Assembly: GCA_022496805.1 (NCBI GenBank)
Contig: CM040085.1
Location: 44,421,811-44,485,810, forward strand
Length of the DNA: 64,000 nucleotides
Source of the DNA: Pohlia nutans
Taxonomy: Eukaryota; Streptophyta; Bryopsida; Bryales; Mniaceae
Reading direction: 5' to 3'
A program made the position numbers and the translations under genes. How positions within the stretch are numbered: the first letter of the stretch is position 1; every line of letters starts with the position of its first letter. Below, piece after piece: positions 44,248-56,630 of the stretch. Below the pieces are notes generated by a model that searched no databases, had not been told where the DNA came from, and was given only the letters and a program-made list of their open reading frames with translations.

Positions 44248-44928
44248 TAGCCCCTAAACGTCCCTAGCTTTTTTGGGCTTAAAAACATCATTGCTTTTGA
44301 TGTGTTATAGGTCTAAATGTAAGTGAGGTATAGAATCTCAACCGTACAATCTTGTAAAATACATGATATAGATGATGTGAATAAAATTTGGAGTCATTTG
44401 GCCATAGATTGCAAAATCATATAGTGTGGTCCCAACTACAAAAAGAGTCGTAAAAACGGTTCACTGTGTATTGTATTGTAGATTATTTTGTTTTTTTAGT
44501 TAAACTAATTTAGGCCATGAAAATGAATTCTATTGCGTTTGAGCTTAACTAACAAATTGAAGCTTACCAAGTCTAGTTTTTACTCCACTTTGAATTTTGA
44601 AAAAACTCTGAAAATTGAGTGTTTTATTGGAGTTACAAGTTTGACATGTATTACCATGGTGTAGGAAAAAATTATAAATTTAGAGACACATATGATTTTC
44701 ATTTACTATAATGTTTATCATTGTAATTTACACCTTTGGTAAAAAAATTGGAATTTTGGAGTACATTTGTTAATTGATATGAATTTTCTTTTAAATCGCT
44801 TCCAAAATTCATAGAAATTTCAAATTTTCACCAATTTTTTGAAAATTTCATGATTTGTAGTAGACATATAGCTTCATCTACTAAAAATTATAGAATTGAA
44901 TTTTTAGACCCAGGCATTTAGGGATTAA
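44248..44928. mobile_element. TTAA element D (about 680 bp)
   Basis: The left end CTAGCCCCTAAACGTCC has a decayed TTAA; the right end GGCATTTAGGGATTAA shares its TTAA (44925-44928) with C2. CAACCGTACAATC lies 91 bp inside the left end. It sits at the same site of repeat G that C3 occupies in the other copy. Confidence 0.65.
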
Positions 44929-45473
44929 CTCCTAAACGTCCAATCGCCCTAAAAATGTAATTAATTAACACAATTTTTTCATCCGTCATGCACTTTTTGC
45001 ACTGTGAAATTTTTACTCAAATTTTTTAATGGGAAGTTAACTTTATTTATAAATGATCCGATTAGAAAGGGGATGATTTGTGAAATTTTTATGCCTCATT
45101 TCATGTCACATTGTTCCACTAATTTTTTTGACGATTTAAGTCTAAAAGTGCTCTTGAAAAAGTCAACTCATAAAATTAAGCAACCAAAAAATCTCTAAAA
45201 ATTACTACACTTAGATTATTACATTTCAACCCATCTCAAAAAAATTCATTCAGAAATTGTCAATATCTTATTTGTAATTGAATTACAAACGAATTTTGAA
45301 TTTTGAGTTTCAAAATTTATACAAAAATATTGGTGATAACAATCATAATGTAACAATTTATAATGTACAACTTTTATTCATACATCAAGTTCAAAATATC
45401 CCTCTTAGTTGCATTTTATAATGAATCTTGCAAAACTGCCAAATTTGGAGAGGTGAAGACGTTTAGGAGTTAA
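44925..45473 (-). mobile_element. TTAA element C2 (549 bp, complete)
   Basis: Perfect 16-bp inverted repeat TTAACTCCTAAACGTC at both ends. It aligns throughout, reversed, with C1, without the C1 internal rearrangement. No coding capacity. Confidence 0.85.
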
Positions 45474-46617
45474 TCAGTCATTCTTACTACTGTGTAAGAA
45501 GCACCAATCCTAAACTGTTAATATGTGGACAATAAACATACATCACGTGTGCATGCAAATCTTTGCAAAATTCAGTGCAAAACTCTGCTGCGATGTTTTG
45601 AGAAGGTCATGGAGGACGCAGGTCGCGTAACAAATAGGTCGCTTGCAGTTTGAAATGCTATCAACAATAGTGAACGTTGACAGAGGCAAAATGTGTTGAT
45701 CGGTGGGTCGGGGAGGCACTATTCAAACCAGGAATCAAGATGTTTCCTCAAGGGTTGAAATTATTCTCCCTGTGTGTGAGTCCCATTCCAACCCAGAAAA
45801 TTTTCAAGGCTTTTTAGGCATTCGGAAGGGTTTCCAGGAGGACGCTGATTGCATAAGAAGTTCGCTAAGGAATGGAAGAAACAGGGGAAGCAAGGGCTAT
45901 CTTCAGCGACGAAGTCTTAGGAGGCTACCAAATTTGCACTCCACGAGAACTTTCATGTACCCTAAACCCTAAAACTCGAAATCTAAACCCTGACTGTTGC
46001 GTTCGGGATCCGGCTTCGAATTTGAAAGCACGGAGCGATAGCTAGGGTATTCGTCGCAGAAGCGTCTGAGAGTGAGGAGTTTGATTACAGTCCACTGCCT
46101 TGCTAGAGGTGATTTTGATTGTGGTAAAATCTATGATACATGGACACTTTTAAGTTTCACTTGGGAGTCACGAAAACCACAAAGACATTCTGCATGTTAA
46201 CCCTAGAGATGGAAGTACCGCGATTGGGTGACTTTTTGTTGTCTACGTACATTGCAGTGAAGGGTAGCACGATTTGTTTGTAATGGAAATGTCTGATAGG
46301 TAATGTACTCGGTAGTTTTGAAGCAATGCCAGGAACTGATATCAGTAGGTATTTATTTCATAAATCTTCCACTCATAGCTCTCTCCCTATTCTTTGTCCT
46401 TGCGCATGCACTGGACCGAACATCTGTGTTGATTTCCTTCGTAATGTTGCATTATTAACACTTGGTTACGTGTGTACGCTCGGTTGAGATTTTGAGGCCT
46501 TCTTCAGTATGCTAGAGGAATTGGAGGTTCCAACCGCACCCTCTACTGCTTTGTGTTCTAGTAGAAGGCGCTGTTAATAAGAGTGATATTTAACTATCAT
46601 TTTTCTTCATCAGGAAC
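45474..46617. other. Intergenic, 5'-UTR-like patch, no gene recognised
   Basis: Contains an 89-codon plus frame (45703-45972, MGRGGTIQTRNQ) followed by CCTAAACCCTAAAAC telomere-like words and GC-richer sequence to about 46110, as in plant gene leaders. No protein domain follows, so it may be a dead or non-coding gene. Confidence 0.35.
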
Positions 46618-46817
46618 CAATGGATCTTGTAGAGTAGTATTCATTCATGCCTTGTAATCAAAGCTTGAAACTTATCGTTGAAGTTTTAACTCTTTTCCTT
46701 GAATTGGCGTAATTTATCTTGAAAACATGTTGATTGAATATGAGTGGTAGTTTTATTTCTACAAGTCCCTCTGTTAGTCACTTTTAATTGCTCTTGACGA
46801 TAGCACTTGAAGTGAAG

Positions 46818-47734
46818 TTAACCCCTAAATTTTCAGGACCGTATTCTCACAAAAAATCATGAAAAACGCAACATTTGGAAGTTGCAGAAGAAATCATATG
46901 TTTTTTTGTTTTTTCATAATTCAACCGTAAGATCTAATACCCAACTTGAATTTTCATGTGAGCACAAAATTTGAGAGCAAAATGACCATTAGATTCTTAG
47001 ATTATAAGGATCAAAGTTGCAAAAGCAGATTTTTTGGGGTTCAATCCGGTGACAAATTTGAACTTTAGAAATTAATATATATTTTTTGAATGGGTTAGAA
47101 ATTCATTGAATGGCAAGGCCATGTTAACAATTGAGTTAAGTCTTCAAATATAAAATCTTGTAAGAAAAAAGCTCATATTAATTTTTTCATAAAACAATTA
47201 CTAGAAGTGGGTACAAAGTGAAAGGAAAAAGAAAATCATTAATAAGTTTGACATGGAATTGTAACATGTCAATCTTAACGGTGAGAATGTTGTACTTGGA
47301 AATCTTCACATAGTGCCTTTTATTTCATTAAAAAATATTGAAAATTGAGTTTAGAAATGAGCTTCAAAGTTTTTTTTGTCCAAACTGCCCAAAAAACAGA
47401 TCTCCTCATAAATTTTATCCCATTGCTCAAAATGGGTAGAATTAAAGCTTCATTTGTAGATAAAGATCAACCAATCATGAATCAAAAAAGAAATTTTGAA
47501 AAAGAGTAAAAAATAAAAAAAATCTTGCTGCCCGATCTCGCTTCAAATACTTCAAATGCTTATAACTTTTGCAATACTTATCGGAATGACATGAAACGAA
47601 GTGCGACATGTAGAGTGTAGTTTTTGGAAGCTACACTGAAATTTTCATTGAAAATTTTAAAAATATGAGGTCTGTGGAGGCTGCCCAAAAAGTGGAACGA
47701 CCAGAATATGGTCGCTCAAAAATTTAGGGGTTAA
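46818..47734. mobile_element. TTAA element L (917 bp)
   Basis: Both ends read TTAACCCCTAAATTTT, and after a few changed bases GACCRTATTCT is also shared. CAACCGTAAGATC lies about 103 bp inside the left end. No open frame of note. It lies within the duplicated HMA segment and has no counterpart in copy 2. Confidence 0.8.
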
Positions 47735-48348
47735 AGGATCTCAAAAGCTCACAATTATTATTAAGCTTTGTAACAGCCGCGTAATAAAGGATTCACATTG
47801 CAGGATTACATATTTGCATAAGTTGCAAGCTTACATAAATATGATAGAACAGTCTCCCGATTGAAGACAAGTACAGGAGTCTCAGTGATGCACATACTCT
47901 GTCGATTTCCACAAGGGCAGATGGACGGATTTGTATTGAACCAGCACAGGCTTGATACTCTGCTCGCAGAAGCACAGTCGACAATTATCTACTGATTTTC
48001 ACGAAATATCTAAATCAATTTGACAGCAGACGCAATCGCGAACAAGCAGACGGTTTCGCCAAAAATCCATACCAAAGAGAAATAGTGAAAGACAGCCTAC
48101 TCTCAGCCATCTTCTGTTTAATGTACTGAAACAAATTGCCAACTTTAATGAGCGTTGTACATTTGATCAGTTTCCGCTCACAAGGCCATAACCGCATCCT
48201 TGCGAAGTATAATTTCTATCTGTAGGCCTAGCTAATTAACTCGGTCAAAATTTCTTCGCTATTAACAAGTGCCTCATACGGCTCTAATGCGCAGCCGATT
48301 TCTACTCTACACTGTACTGTAAGCTTAATTAAACTTGCAACCGCTAGC
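47735..48348. other. 3' flank of HMA gene 1
   Basis: The stretch from about 48040 on is duplicated beside HMA gene 2, which suggests it belongs to the gene unit. Open frames of 60-63 codons on the minus strand show no domain. Confidence 0.45.
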
Positions 48349-48873
48349 TCAACATTCCATCTCCACGCGAGTTGCAATCCTCGGATTCACGCTGATGTAA
48401 TGCGTCTCCGTGGAGTCTCTGTACGCCGGACACAAGCTCCGCGTGTAACCGTCGCTGCTCGATCGGTTGTAGAACTGCCCGGGGCCCCGTGACGACCTCT
48501 GTTCCAATTGAACATACGACGACCTGCTGCGATCTCTGTTGCCTTGTTGCATGTATCGCTGCGCGCTGTACGAGCTGGACCACAATGTGGCCCCGTGCTT
48601 CACTCGTCTCACTTGCTTCAGTGCGTGCGCGGGTTCCAAGCACCCTGTCACAGTGACCCGCTGGTTGGGAGCGTCGCAAACAACGTCCCGGACGGTTCGC
48701 AAGGCGAACAGCGCGTCTCGCACCTGGTCTTCGCAGCGCGCGCAGCACATTGGCACCATCAAGTCGAACGTGCTCAACTCGGGCACGACGGCATACGAAT
48801 CGTGGCGTCCAAAATGAACGAAGTGGACAGGCTCACGCTCACCGTAGAACAATTCCTGCATCGACATTGCCAT
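48349..48873 (-). CDS. Heavy-metal-associated (HMA) domain plant protein, paralogue 1
   Basis: 174-residue intronless frame. An HMA-type ferredoxin-like domain spans about residues 35-100, with the metal motif MCCARC (M42, C44, C47) in the first loop and the closing VTVTG strand. The rest is Ser/Arg/Tyr-rich and low-complexity, ending in the segment ETHYISVNPRIATRVEMEC. The C-terminal Cys is the last residue, so there is no CaaX box, and it is an HPP- rather than HIPP-type protein. Such proteins bind copper, zinc or cadmium and act as soluble metal carriers; the metal here is unknown. The start MAMSMQELFYG is conserved in all three paralogues. A TATA-like box lies at 49059-49064. Confidence 0.88.
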   Translation of the reverse strand: MAMSMQELFYGEREPVHFVHFGRHDSYAVVPELSTFDLMVPMCCARCEDQVRDALFALRTVRDVVCDAPNQRVTVTGCLEPAHALKQVRRVKHGATLWSSSYSAQRYMQQGNRDRSRSSYVQLEQRSSRGPGQFYNRSSSDGYTRSLCPAYRDSTETHYISVNPRIATRVEMEC

Positions 48874-49058
48874 CGTGTATTCAACACTGGAAGAGAGTGG
48901 ATGTGCTTGAGAATCCGAAGCACAAAATGCTGGCTTTCAGTTGTGATTGCAGAGTGGAGCACTCCTTGGAATCAATGCGCTTGGCAATTAATGAGGTTGG
49001 GAGTGAAGATCGAGAGCTGATCGACCACCGTTGTGAAGAAACAGGGGAGCTGTGAATG

Positions 49059-49064
49059 TTATAA
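49059..49064 (-). promoter_or_regulatory. TATA-like box of HMA gene 1
   Basis: TTATAA on the minus strand, about 190 bp before the ATG, followed by CATTCACAGCTCCC as in gene 2. Gene 2 has the better TATATAA. Confidence 0.4.
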
Positions 49065-49180
49065 GGGCTTGGGAGGAGAAGCCAAGTGGAGTGGAAGGGA
49101 CCTGGAAGGTGGGCTTGACCTGCGCGTTGGAGTACAATGCAAAGAAGGCTGGCATCCAGCCAGTTGTGAGGTGAGTTAGC

Positions 49181-49889
49181 CCTTCAGTTGCCTGGGTGTC
49201 GTTTACCTGTCCTCGTTAGAAATCACCGTTTTAATTTGGTGTAACAGCCATGATTTCGTTGGAAATCGCGTTTCAATTGGTGCCAGGAGCCCACTTCCTT
49301 GCAGTTCCCAAATCCCCATCAACTAGTTTGGTAAGGACAACTAGTTTGGACACTAAGAATGGAGTAATAGAAATGGAGTAAGAATGGAATATAGTTTCTA
49401 TTATTAGGGTGGTTGATTTTATTGTTAGCAATTCTAAGGAGATTTTAATTGACTTGAGTATATACATAGTATGTAAAAGTTATAAGAGTTTAAAGTTCAT
49501 TGAAAATGACCTGCAACAGACACAAGTTAGAAAGTTAATGTTGTTTTGGGTTCTCAAATTCAATTCCTGAAGATTATGTTGGTATCAATATAAAGACTCT
49601 GTTTGAACCAAATGTATTTACTTTAACATTTCGAAAGGTAATACTTCTATCATTGTACATATATAAATTTCTTATGTTCAAAAGAGACTTTCATTCAAAA
49701 CCTTCTTTGCCATTGGTGACTTGAGTCCTATAATCTTTGTTGAATACGTCCTCATGTAACATCAGTACAAAGAAAGTGGTTGCTTCTCAGTGCTATTTTT
49801 ACTCATTCTAAAGTTGGTGAGTGCTTTCGGTCACAAAGGACAAGGGTTTTCTCGATTTAAGTGGGTGAAAAGCGATCCGTTTGTATGTA
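49181..49889. other. Intergenic, no gene recognised
   Basis: AT-rich spacer with short frames only. Confidence 0.5.
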
Positions 49890-50109
49890 AGGTAGGAGCA
49901 CCTAAAACCAACACTGCACCTAATTGTGACAAAATCTACACCTTGCAACCATTTCAGAACGCAAATCTAGGCACATCTTAGAGCCCTTATTGTATGTTGA
50001 CCAAAATGATAAGCTATCTATGGTCTACCTAGATTTATGTTCTAGAATGACTAGTACGCGTAGATCCTGTCGCAATTAGGTACAGTGTTGGTTTTAGGTG
50101 CTCCTACCT
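49890..50109. mobile_element. Foldback MITE, family I, copy 2 (220 bp)
   Basis: About 37-bp terminal inverted repeats with one mismatch, opening AGGTAGGAGCACCTAAAACC and ending in its complement, flanked by TA on both sides (49888-49889, 50110-50111). The inner arms also pair (AGAACGCAAATCTAGG against CCTAGATTTATGTTCT). The TA target suggests a Tc1/mariner relative. Confidence 0.8.
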
Positions 50110-52149
50110 TAGTGCATTCTTGAACCAATTGAAAAAACCAACCTTATTGAAGAGACCATTTGTAGGCTTATGTGGAGCTATTAAAATGAATTGAATTCGA
50201 TTAAAACATGTTATAAATATATTTTAAGTTGAAAGGCACTCTATAAAAATTGTTCAAGAATATTATACATGGTTGCTACTAACTACTAAAAAAAGTGAAT
50301 CCATTATTATGATTTTATCAAATAATAAATTGCATGCTTGCTTGCTATTTTGCTCTTAATAATATATAGCTAAGACCTATTTTGAACTATATGGAAGTAA
50401 TAAAATGTTTGATAAAATTCAAGTTCAAGAAAACCAATCACTAATTTTGATTTAGGTATATCAAAATATGATGTTGGTTTTATTTTATAATATATATGTC
50501 CACTTTACAATCAATTAAATTCTAATACATGAATTTTGTGATACATGAAATCTATATTTTTGGAATTTATAAAATGACTTGTTCACATTAAAAATCAATC
50601 TTGCTTGAATCGACCTATTAAATGACATTGAACAAAAAGATTATTTTCAACTATCTATTCGGGGGCTAGGGTCAACTTGACTGGATAATTTATTACTAAG
50701 ATTTGTAAATTTAATAACTAAGTTAACCTCTAAAGCTTTACGTTGTAACATTAAAGTAAGGTACATATAAATAATCATCAATGGTGATCTTTCACAAATA
50801 TTTCAATTGGATTTTATGACATGCGTCTAAGAGTTATATGTGATGTGATGTGGTACATTTAATAATACCCATTTTTCTATATTTATTTATTAGTTTTAAA
50901 AATTCTTAGTTCTTTTTTTTTGGCTCAAACCAGCATATTTTATGTTCTATCCTCCGTATTTTCGACATGTGAAATGGAGAACCATGTTTAAAATCACAGT
51001 CATGCACTACGTAGAGTTTCATTGCCATCTTCTTGTAGCGTTTGACTTTCATTGGCCTTTTTGTCTTTAACTTTGAAAAGTTTAGTTGTGAGGCATTTCC
51101 AGTAGTTAGGGATGTGAGTGTGAATGTTTGCTCCAACCTTTGTGCAAGCTTCATCAACGATCTTTTGCAACAAGTTTTGGAGCAACAACGTGACCTTTAT
51201 CACCTTGAAGCTTTGGTAACCCTTGAACTCAACTCTGCAATTTCAATTTGTATATAGAAGGCCAGTGATTTGGCGAGGGTTTCATGACTGTGGACATGTA
51301 GGAACCACGTAGCAAAGCACCCCCTCCGCAGTTTGCACTCTAACAACCCTAATGTAAAGGATAAAGAACCGAGATGGCGGATGTGGGGGGAATATGGAAG
51401 CAGTTGAGGCCGTAGGGTAAGGCAAATTCTTCATTCCTACAACAACCCCTATTGAGCGCCTTAGCCGACATAAAGACCATCGTTGAAATTTCTTTTTCTA
51501 TTTATAGCTTAGATATGTTGAAATGGACGTTTGTCATTTGGTGTGGATGGTTACAGAATGTAATTTTCCACTAGCACTTGTCAGGTTACCCTCTCATAAC
51601 CGGTTCACTTTTCAACGCTAATGTGGCTCCATCCCATTGGCAACCTGTCACCACCATCACCATCTCAAGTTGCAACTCATAACCTTCTCTCCTTTCAACT
51701 TGCATTCTACACCCTTGGATCATGAAGATCAAGGGTTGTGATTCAAAAGTAAACAACCCGTTATGTACGATAACCTACTCGCCACTACCGCAGCTCGTTG
51801 GTTATCTAATACACTCGCTCGTGAAAGTTCCGCTATTTAACCAGCCCACAGCCTCAAGTGGAGTCATTTTACAGCATCAATTTTGTATGTGCATTCACTC
51901 ACTGCTACTCACATTTTGACTTCTACGTTTGTCATGAAGCATCTGAAACTGTTTTCTCGCCTTTGAGCAACATTCATCAATCTCCCGCACCACCAACAAA
52001 AGAGCCAGTGTGGAATTCTCTCTTATGGACGATTTCGATTGCCGGTTGAAAGCATTGCATGCGGATGCAGGGCTGCTCAACTCCTTGAAACTATAGATTC
52101 ATTCACGACCTACTCCAATTCCCATGATACGATGCTGGCGCAGTATTCA
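50110..52149. other. Intergenic, no gene recognised
   Basis: AT-rich to about 50930, then mixed composition. Open frames of 63-83 codons (for example 51042-51257 plus, 50906-51157 minus) have no recognised domain. Confidence 0.4.
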
Positions 52150-52750
52150 ATCAATGAATCTTGCACAGTAAAATACTCACTCAGTGCCTGTGTTGGAACT
52201 CATCGTTAAAGTTATGACACTTTTCCTGGAATCGGTAATATTGATTGTCTTGAACACATGTACTAATTATGAGTGGTAGTTTGTACGATTTGGCATTCAA
52301 CAAGCAGCACAGAATTGACGTTCTCTAACTCTGCTCCAAGTATCACACATGCAGGAAACAACAATTAATCATATATCATGCACTCTACTCACTCTTATGA
52401 AGTTTCTACATCGATCTGAAAGCAGACACAATCTCACGCTGTAAGCACACACTCTCGTCCAAATCCATTTGAAAAGAAATAAGAGTGGAAGTCGATCAGC
52501 CGACTCCCTGCCATCTTCTGTTTATTGAAACAAATTGCCAACTCGATCTAAAGAGCGATGTACAATATATTGCTCAGTTTCCGGTCACAAGGCCATAACC
52601 ACATCCTTGTGAAGTATACTTTCTATCTGTAGGCCTAGCTAATTAACTCGGTCAAAATTTCATCGCTATTAACAAGTTCCTCATACGGCTCTAATGCGCA
52701 GCCGATTTCTACTCTCTACACTGTACAAGCTTAAACTTGCAATTAACTGC

Positions 52751-53275
52751 TCAACATTCCGTCTCGACGCGAGTTGCAATCCTCGGATTCACGCTGATGT
52801 AATGCGTCTCCGTGGAGTCTCTGTACGCCGGACACAAGCTCCGATTGTAAGCGTCGCTGCTCGATCGGTTATAAAACTGCCCAGGGCCCCGTGACGACCG
52901 CTGTTCCAATTGAGCATACGACGACCTGCTGCGATCTCTGTTGCCTTGTTGCATGTATCGCTGCGCGCTGTACGAGCTGGACCACATTGTGGCGCCATTA
53001 TTCACTCGTCTCACCTGCCACAGTGCGTGCGCGGGTTCCAAGCACCCTGTCACAGTGACCCGCTGGTTGGGAGCGTCGCAATCAACGTCCCCGACGGTTC
53101 GCAAGGCGAACAGCGCGTCTCGCACGTGGTCTTCGCAGCGCGCGCAGCACATTGGCACCATCAAGTCGAAAGTGCGCAACTCGGGCACGACGGCATACGA
53201 ATTGTGCTGTCCATAATGGACGAAGTGGACAGGCTCACGCTCACCGTAGAACAATTCCTGCATGGACACTGCCAT
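52751..53275 (-). CDS. HMA domain plant protein, paralogue 2
   Basis: 174 residues from the ATG at 53275, chosen because MAVSMQELFYG aligns with the start of the other paralogues; the frame stays open to an earlier ATG at 53317 that the others lack. It has the same MCCARC metal motif and tail. Differences from paralogue 1 are mostly single residues, for example H for Q after CED, D for V in DVDCDAPNQ and ALWQVRR for ALKQVRR. The frame is intact, so both copies are probably functional. A TATATAA box lies 162 bp upstream. Confidence 0.88.
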   Translation of the reverse strand: MAVSMQELFYGEREPVHFVHYGQHNSYAVVPELRTFDLMVPMCCARCEDHVRDALFALRTVGDVDCDAPNQRVTVTGCLEPAHALWQVRRVNNGATMWSSSYSAQRYMQQGNRDRSRSSYAQLEQRSSRGPGQFYNRSSSDAYNRSLCPAYRDSTETHYISVNPRIATRVETEC

Positions 53276-53436
53276 CGAGTCTACAACACTGCAAGTGCTT
53301 GAGAATCCGAAGCGCACTTAGCGCTGGCTTTCAATTCTGATTGCAGAGTGGAGCACTACTTGGAATTTATGCGGTTGACAGTGAAGATCGAGAGCTGGTC
53401 GACCACCGTTGCAGAGAAACATGGGAGCTGTGAATG

Positions 53437-53443
53437 TTATATA
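53437..53443 (-). promoter_or_regulatory. TATA box of HMA gene 2
   Basis: TATATAA on the minus strand about 160 bp before the ATG, in the same context as the weaker box of gene 1. Confidence 0.5.
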
Positions 53444-53560
53444 GAGCATCAGGGGAGCCAAGTGGGGTGGAAGGGACCTGGAAGGTGAGGCTTGGCCTGT
53501 GCGGTGTTATGCAAACGAGGAGGGTTGGCATCCAGCCATGTATGAGTTAACGCTTGCCTG

Positions 53561-54559
53561 GGTGTCCTTTACCTGAAATCACCGTAAGTTTTAGTTTGGC
53601 CTTACAGCCATGGTTTCCTTGGAAATCGAGATACAAGTGGTAAGCTGGGCAGAGGAGAACTCATTTCCTAGCAAGTCCCAAGTCCCAACCAAAGTAATGG
53701 AAAGATATTTTAGGACCACCTCTAGGTTACAGTTATTCCACTTAACATCTATAATATAAGGGATTTAACTATTTTGTGATTTTTATGCATGATCGATTGA
53801 GATGGCTCCTTGCCAGCCTCGGAGAGACTGTGACGTTTTTGTTGTTTCTCATCAAGTGGAGGCTCCTTTCTGTTGTAATCTCATCAGTACCCACTTGCTT
53901 TTAGTAGTGTACAATTTGAGTTGCCCAGTGATGGATGGGTGCTTGTGTGTCATATTTTGTGCTGGTGCCATTCAGGCCCATTTGCCTGTCACTGCCATGG
54001 ACCTGCAGTGATCATTTCTCCCATTTTGACAAAGTTCGGGGGTAGTGTTGGATTGTTATCAAGTTATCCTACAAAACGTGGATATAATTTGAGTGATGAA
54101 TAAGGAGTTTTAGTCTTTTGTTTTCCTTAGAGCAATAATTATATATTCTGTTGAGTGCAAGGAGCTGGTACTTCTCCATGAGGCCAGATAAAGTTCCATA
54201 CTGATTTCATGGCCACGCAGGATTTAAGAACCTGGTGACTCGGATTCTTTACTATAAAGCGCAGGCCATTTACTATGAAGCGTGATTCATGCGAGTCACG
54301 CACATTGCAAAGAGCATACTTTGGTGTATTACTGTGTTGAATTATTCCACGTTTTGAAACAATAACTCGTGGCATGTCATAATGTCACATTCCTAAGATG
54401 AGTCGTTGAATGTCTAAGAATGTCATCCTTTCAATAACGTGTTAGAGAAGTTCATTATCATTGTTCTTGTGCAAAGTAGCTTGCTCACACTCACGGTGAA
54501 ATCCTCAAATCAATTGTCAGATTACAACAATTTCATGTGTAATTACTATGGTCCACAAT
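53561..54559. other. Intergenic, no gene recognised
   Basis: Open frames up to 78 codons on either strand with no known domain. A short direct repeat, KCGCAGGCCATTTACTA-like and GATTCTTTACTATAAAG, lies near 54240-54285. Confidence 0.4.
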
Positions 54560-56630
54560 AATTGTATGGCTTTGTGTAGTGACAAAGAGGTTTATTAATG
54601 GTATTGGGTATGTATGCTATGCATAGGAGCATTTGTGATAACTTCTGGGTTAATGTCTGACGTAGGCTAAATTTATCTATTAGATACTTCGATTGGGCCT
54701 ATTCCTCTTGTTTTAGTGTTTGTTTGTGATTACGAGGATGAATCTAATTAAACAATATAATTGGACCTATTCTTTGTATTTTTGTGTAGTTGTGATTACA
54801 AGGACAAATCCAGTTAGGATTAAAAGTGTGGTAGTTGCAATTCTTTTCTAGAATTTGTAGTGAAATTCAAGTTCACTGTTTAGGATAATAAAATGTGACA
54901 TTTGCAAAGAAGTGTGTCGGTTGCAAAGGAGTGGGACAGGAATGAGATATTTGCAATGGAGTGGGACAGCTGCTAAAGAGTGGGATAGGAATAGAACAAG
55001 AGTGGGACAATGGAGTTGCAAAGGAGTGGGATAGGAGTGGAAGAAGAGTGGGACAGTGGAATAGTTGCAAAGGAGTGTAGGATAGTGGGAAAGTGGACGA
55101 GAGGAGTGTAGGATAGTGGGACAGTGGACCGTTGTAGAGGAATGTGTGACAGTGGACGATAATGGGACTGTGGACAGTTGCAATGGAATGAGACAGTTAT
55201 AAAGGAATGACAGTGACAGTTGCAATTCATTTAGGCAGTTTTAGTGAAGTTGATTGTTTAGGATGAAAAGTGTAAGAACCTTGCAATTCTTTTTGGCATT
55301 TGTACAAAAGTTGAAGTTGACTGTTTAAGATAGGGAATGTATCAGTTGCAAAGGAGTGGGACAGTTGCTATGGAGTGCGACAATTGCAATGGAATGGGAG
55401 TGGGACAGTTGCAAATGAATGGGATAGGAGTGGGACAAGAGTGGGACAATGGAATAGTTGCAAAAGAGTATAGGATAGTGGGACAGTGGAATAGTTGTAG
55501 AGTGTGGAACAATTGCAATGGAGTGAAACAAGTGTGGGACAGTTGCAATGGTGTGAGATAGTTGCAAAGGAATGGGCACTTGCAGTGAGAGTTGCAATTT
55601 TTTTTGGCATTTGTAGTGAAGTTGATTGTTTAAGATCAAAAGTGTGAAAGAACTTACAATTCCTTTTTTGGCATTTGTACAAAAGTTGAAGTTGAATGTT
55701 TAGAATAAAGAATGTAACAAGTTGCAAAGGAGTGGAACAGTTGCAATGGAATAGGAGTGGGACAGTTGCAAAGGAGTGGAATAGTTGCAATTCTTTTTGG
55801 CATTTGTAGTGAAATTGATTGTTTGGGATCAAAAGTGTGACGGAACTTGAAATTATGTTTTGGCAATGATAGTGAAGTTGAATGTTTAGGATTACAGTGC
55901 AACAATTCCATTTCTTTAATGGCATTAGTAATGAAGTTGACTTGACTAATCCAGATCTGAATGTCATGGATGTCATTCTTTCTTAGGTTTGCTTCTTGAA
56001 GTGAAGTGAACTATATTGTTCAAGACGTGAATGTGACCGTTGGTTTTTCTTTTAAATGTTCACTTCTTGAAGTGAGGTTCTAGTTCAAAGTTTGAATTGA
56101 AGTTAAAATGAAGTTGATTTGACTGTTTAAGGTTAAGCCATTCAAAATTTAATTGAAGTTGTCAACTTGACTATTAGAGGTTATAAATTTAATTGAAGTT
56201 GTTGAATTGACTCTTCGAGTCAAAAATTAAATTGAAGTTCACTTGACTATTCAAAATTCAACTAAAATTGGAAATTTCTTCTTTGAGACTTTGAATCTTA
56301 TTATTACTTTACTATTTGAGGCTAGGCATCCTATTAAAAGCAATTCAATGTTGCATTTCATTCCAATTTTACTTCCATGCATATATAGTACTATAACTTT
56401 ATCTTCAAGAGCACTTTACACGCTCGTTTTAAATAATGGCCAAATAAGTTTATGAACACCTAATCAAGTATCTAGTTAACATTTAGAAAAGGTGATATTA
56501 GTAGGATAAAAGAATTTTAGTGTGAGTGGTTTGATATCAATGTTATTAAAAGTAAAATTTTATAATTATTGTGGTAACAATTATGTAAGCATTTTGTAAA
56601 AAATAATATGAATTTTATAGAGTCTATCCT
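54560..56630 (+). repeat. Long dispersed repeat G, copy 2
   Basis: Matches G1 at both ends but lacks the LINE insertion and carries the minisatellite at 54870-55860 between. The right edge TCTATCCTTTAA meets element C3; G1 has TATATCCTAG at the same place, where element D begins. Confidence 0.7.
54870..55860 (+). repeat. Minisatellite with higher-order structure
   Basis: Short units around GTGGGACAGTTGCAAAGGA, GGAATAGTTGCAAAGGAGT and AGGATAGTGGGACAGTGGA, in irregular order. They are interspersed with a longer module, TGCAATTCTTTTTGGCATTT then AGTGAAGTTGATTGTTTA, seen at about 54836, 55218, 55285, 55586, 55658 and 55785. The module is part of repeat G, so the array grew inside it. Confidence 0.8.

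Larger units (their letters stand above)
46618..49180. repeat. Segmental duplication with HMA gene, copy 1
   Basis: Matches 52150-53560: first the stretch around 46660-46755 (ATGAGTGGTAGTTT), then about 48040-49150 with the gene, its 3' flank (CTGTAGGCCTAGCTAATTAA) and upstream region. Copy 1 is longer, in part because element L was inserted. Confidence 0.75.
52150..53560. repeat. Segmental duplication with HMA gene, copy 2
   Basis: Second copy of the segment described at 46618-49180. Coding region, 3' flank and about 250 bp of upstream sequence are all closely similar; outside these the copies diverge. Confidence 0.75.

Noticed and set aside
48508..49055. Plus-strand frames of 92-170 codons over HMA gene 1, with similar ones over genes 2 and 3
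   Set aside because: Antisense to conserved HMA genes; recurring in all copies only because the sense strand is conserved.
54848..55976. Minus-strand frames of 65-202 codons rich in Ser/Pro/Leu/His
   Set aside because: Produced by the minisatellite; composition follows the repeat unit and no domain is present.
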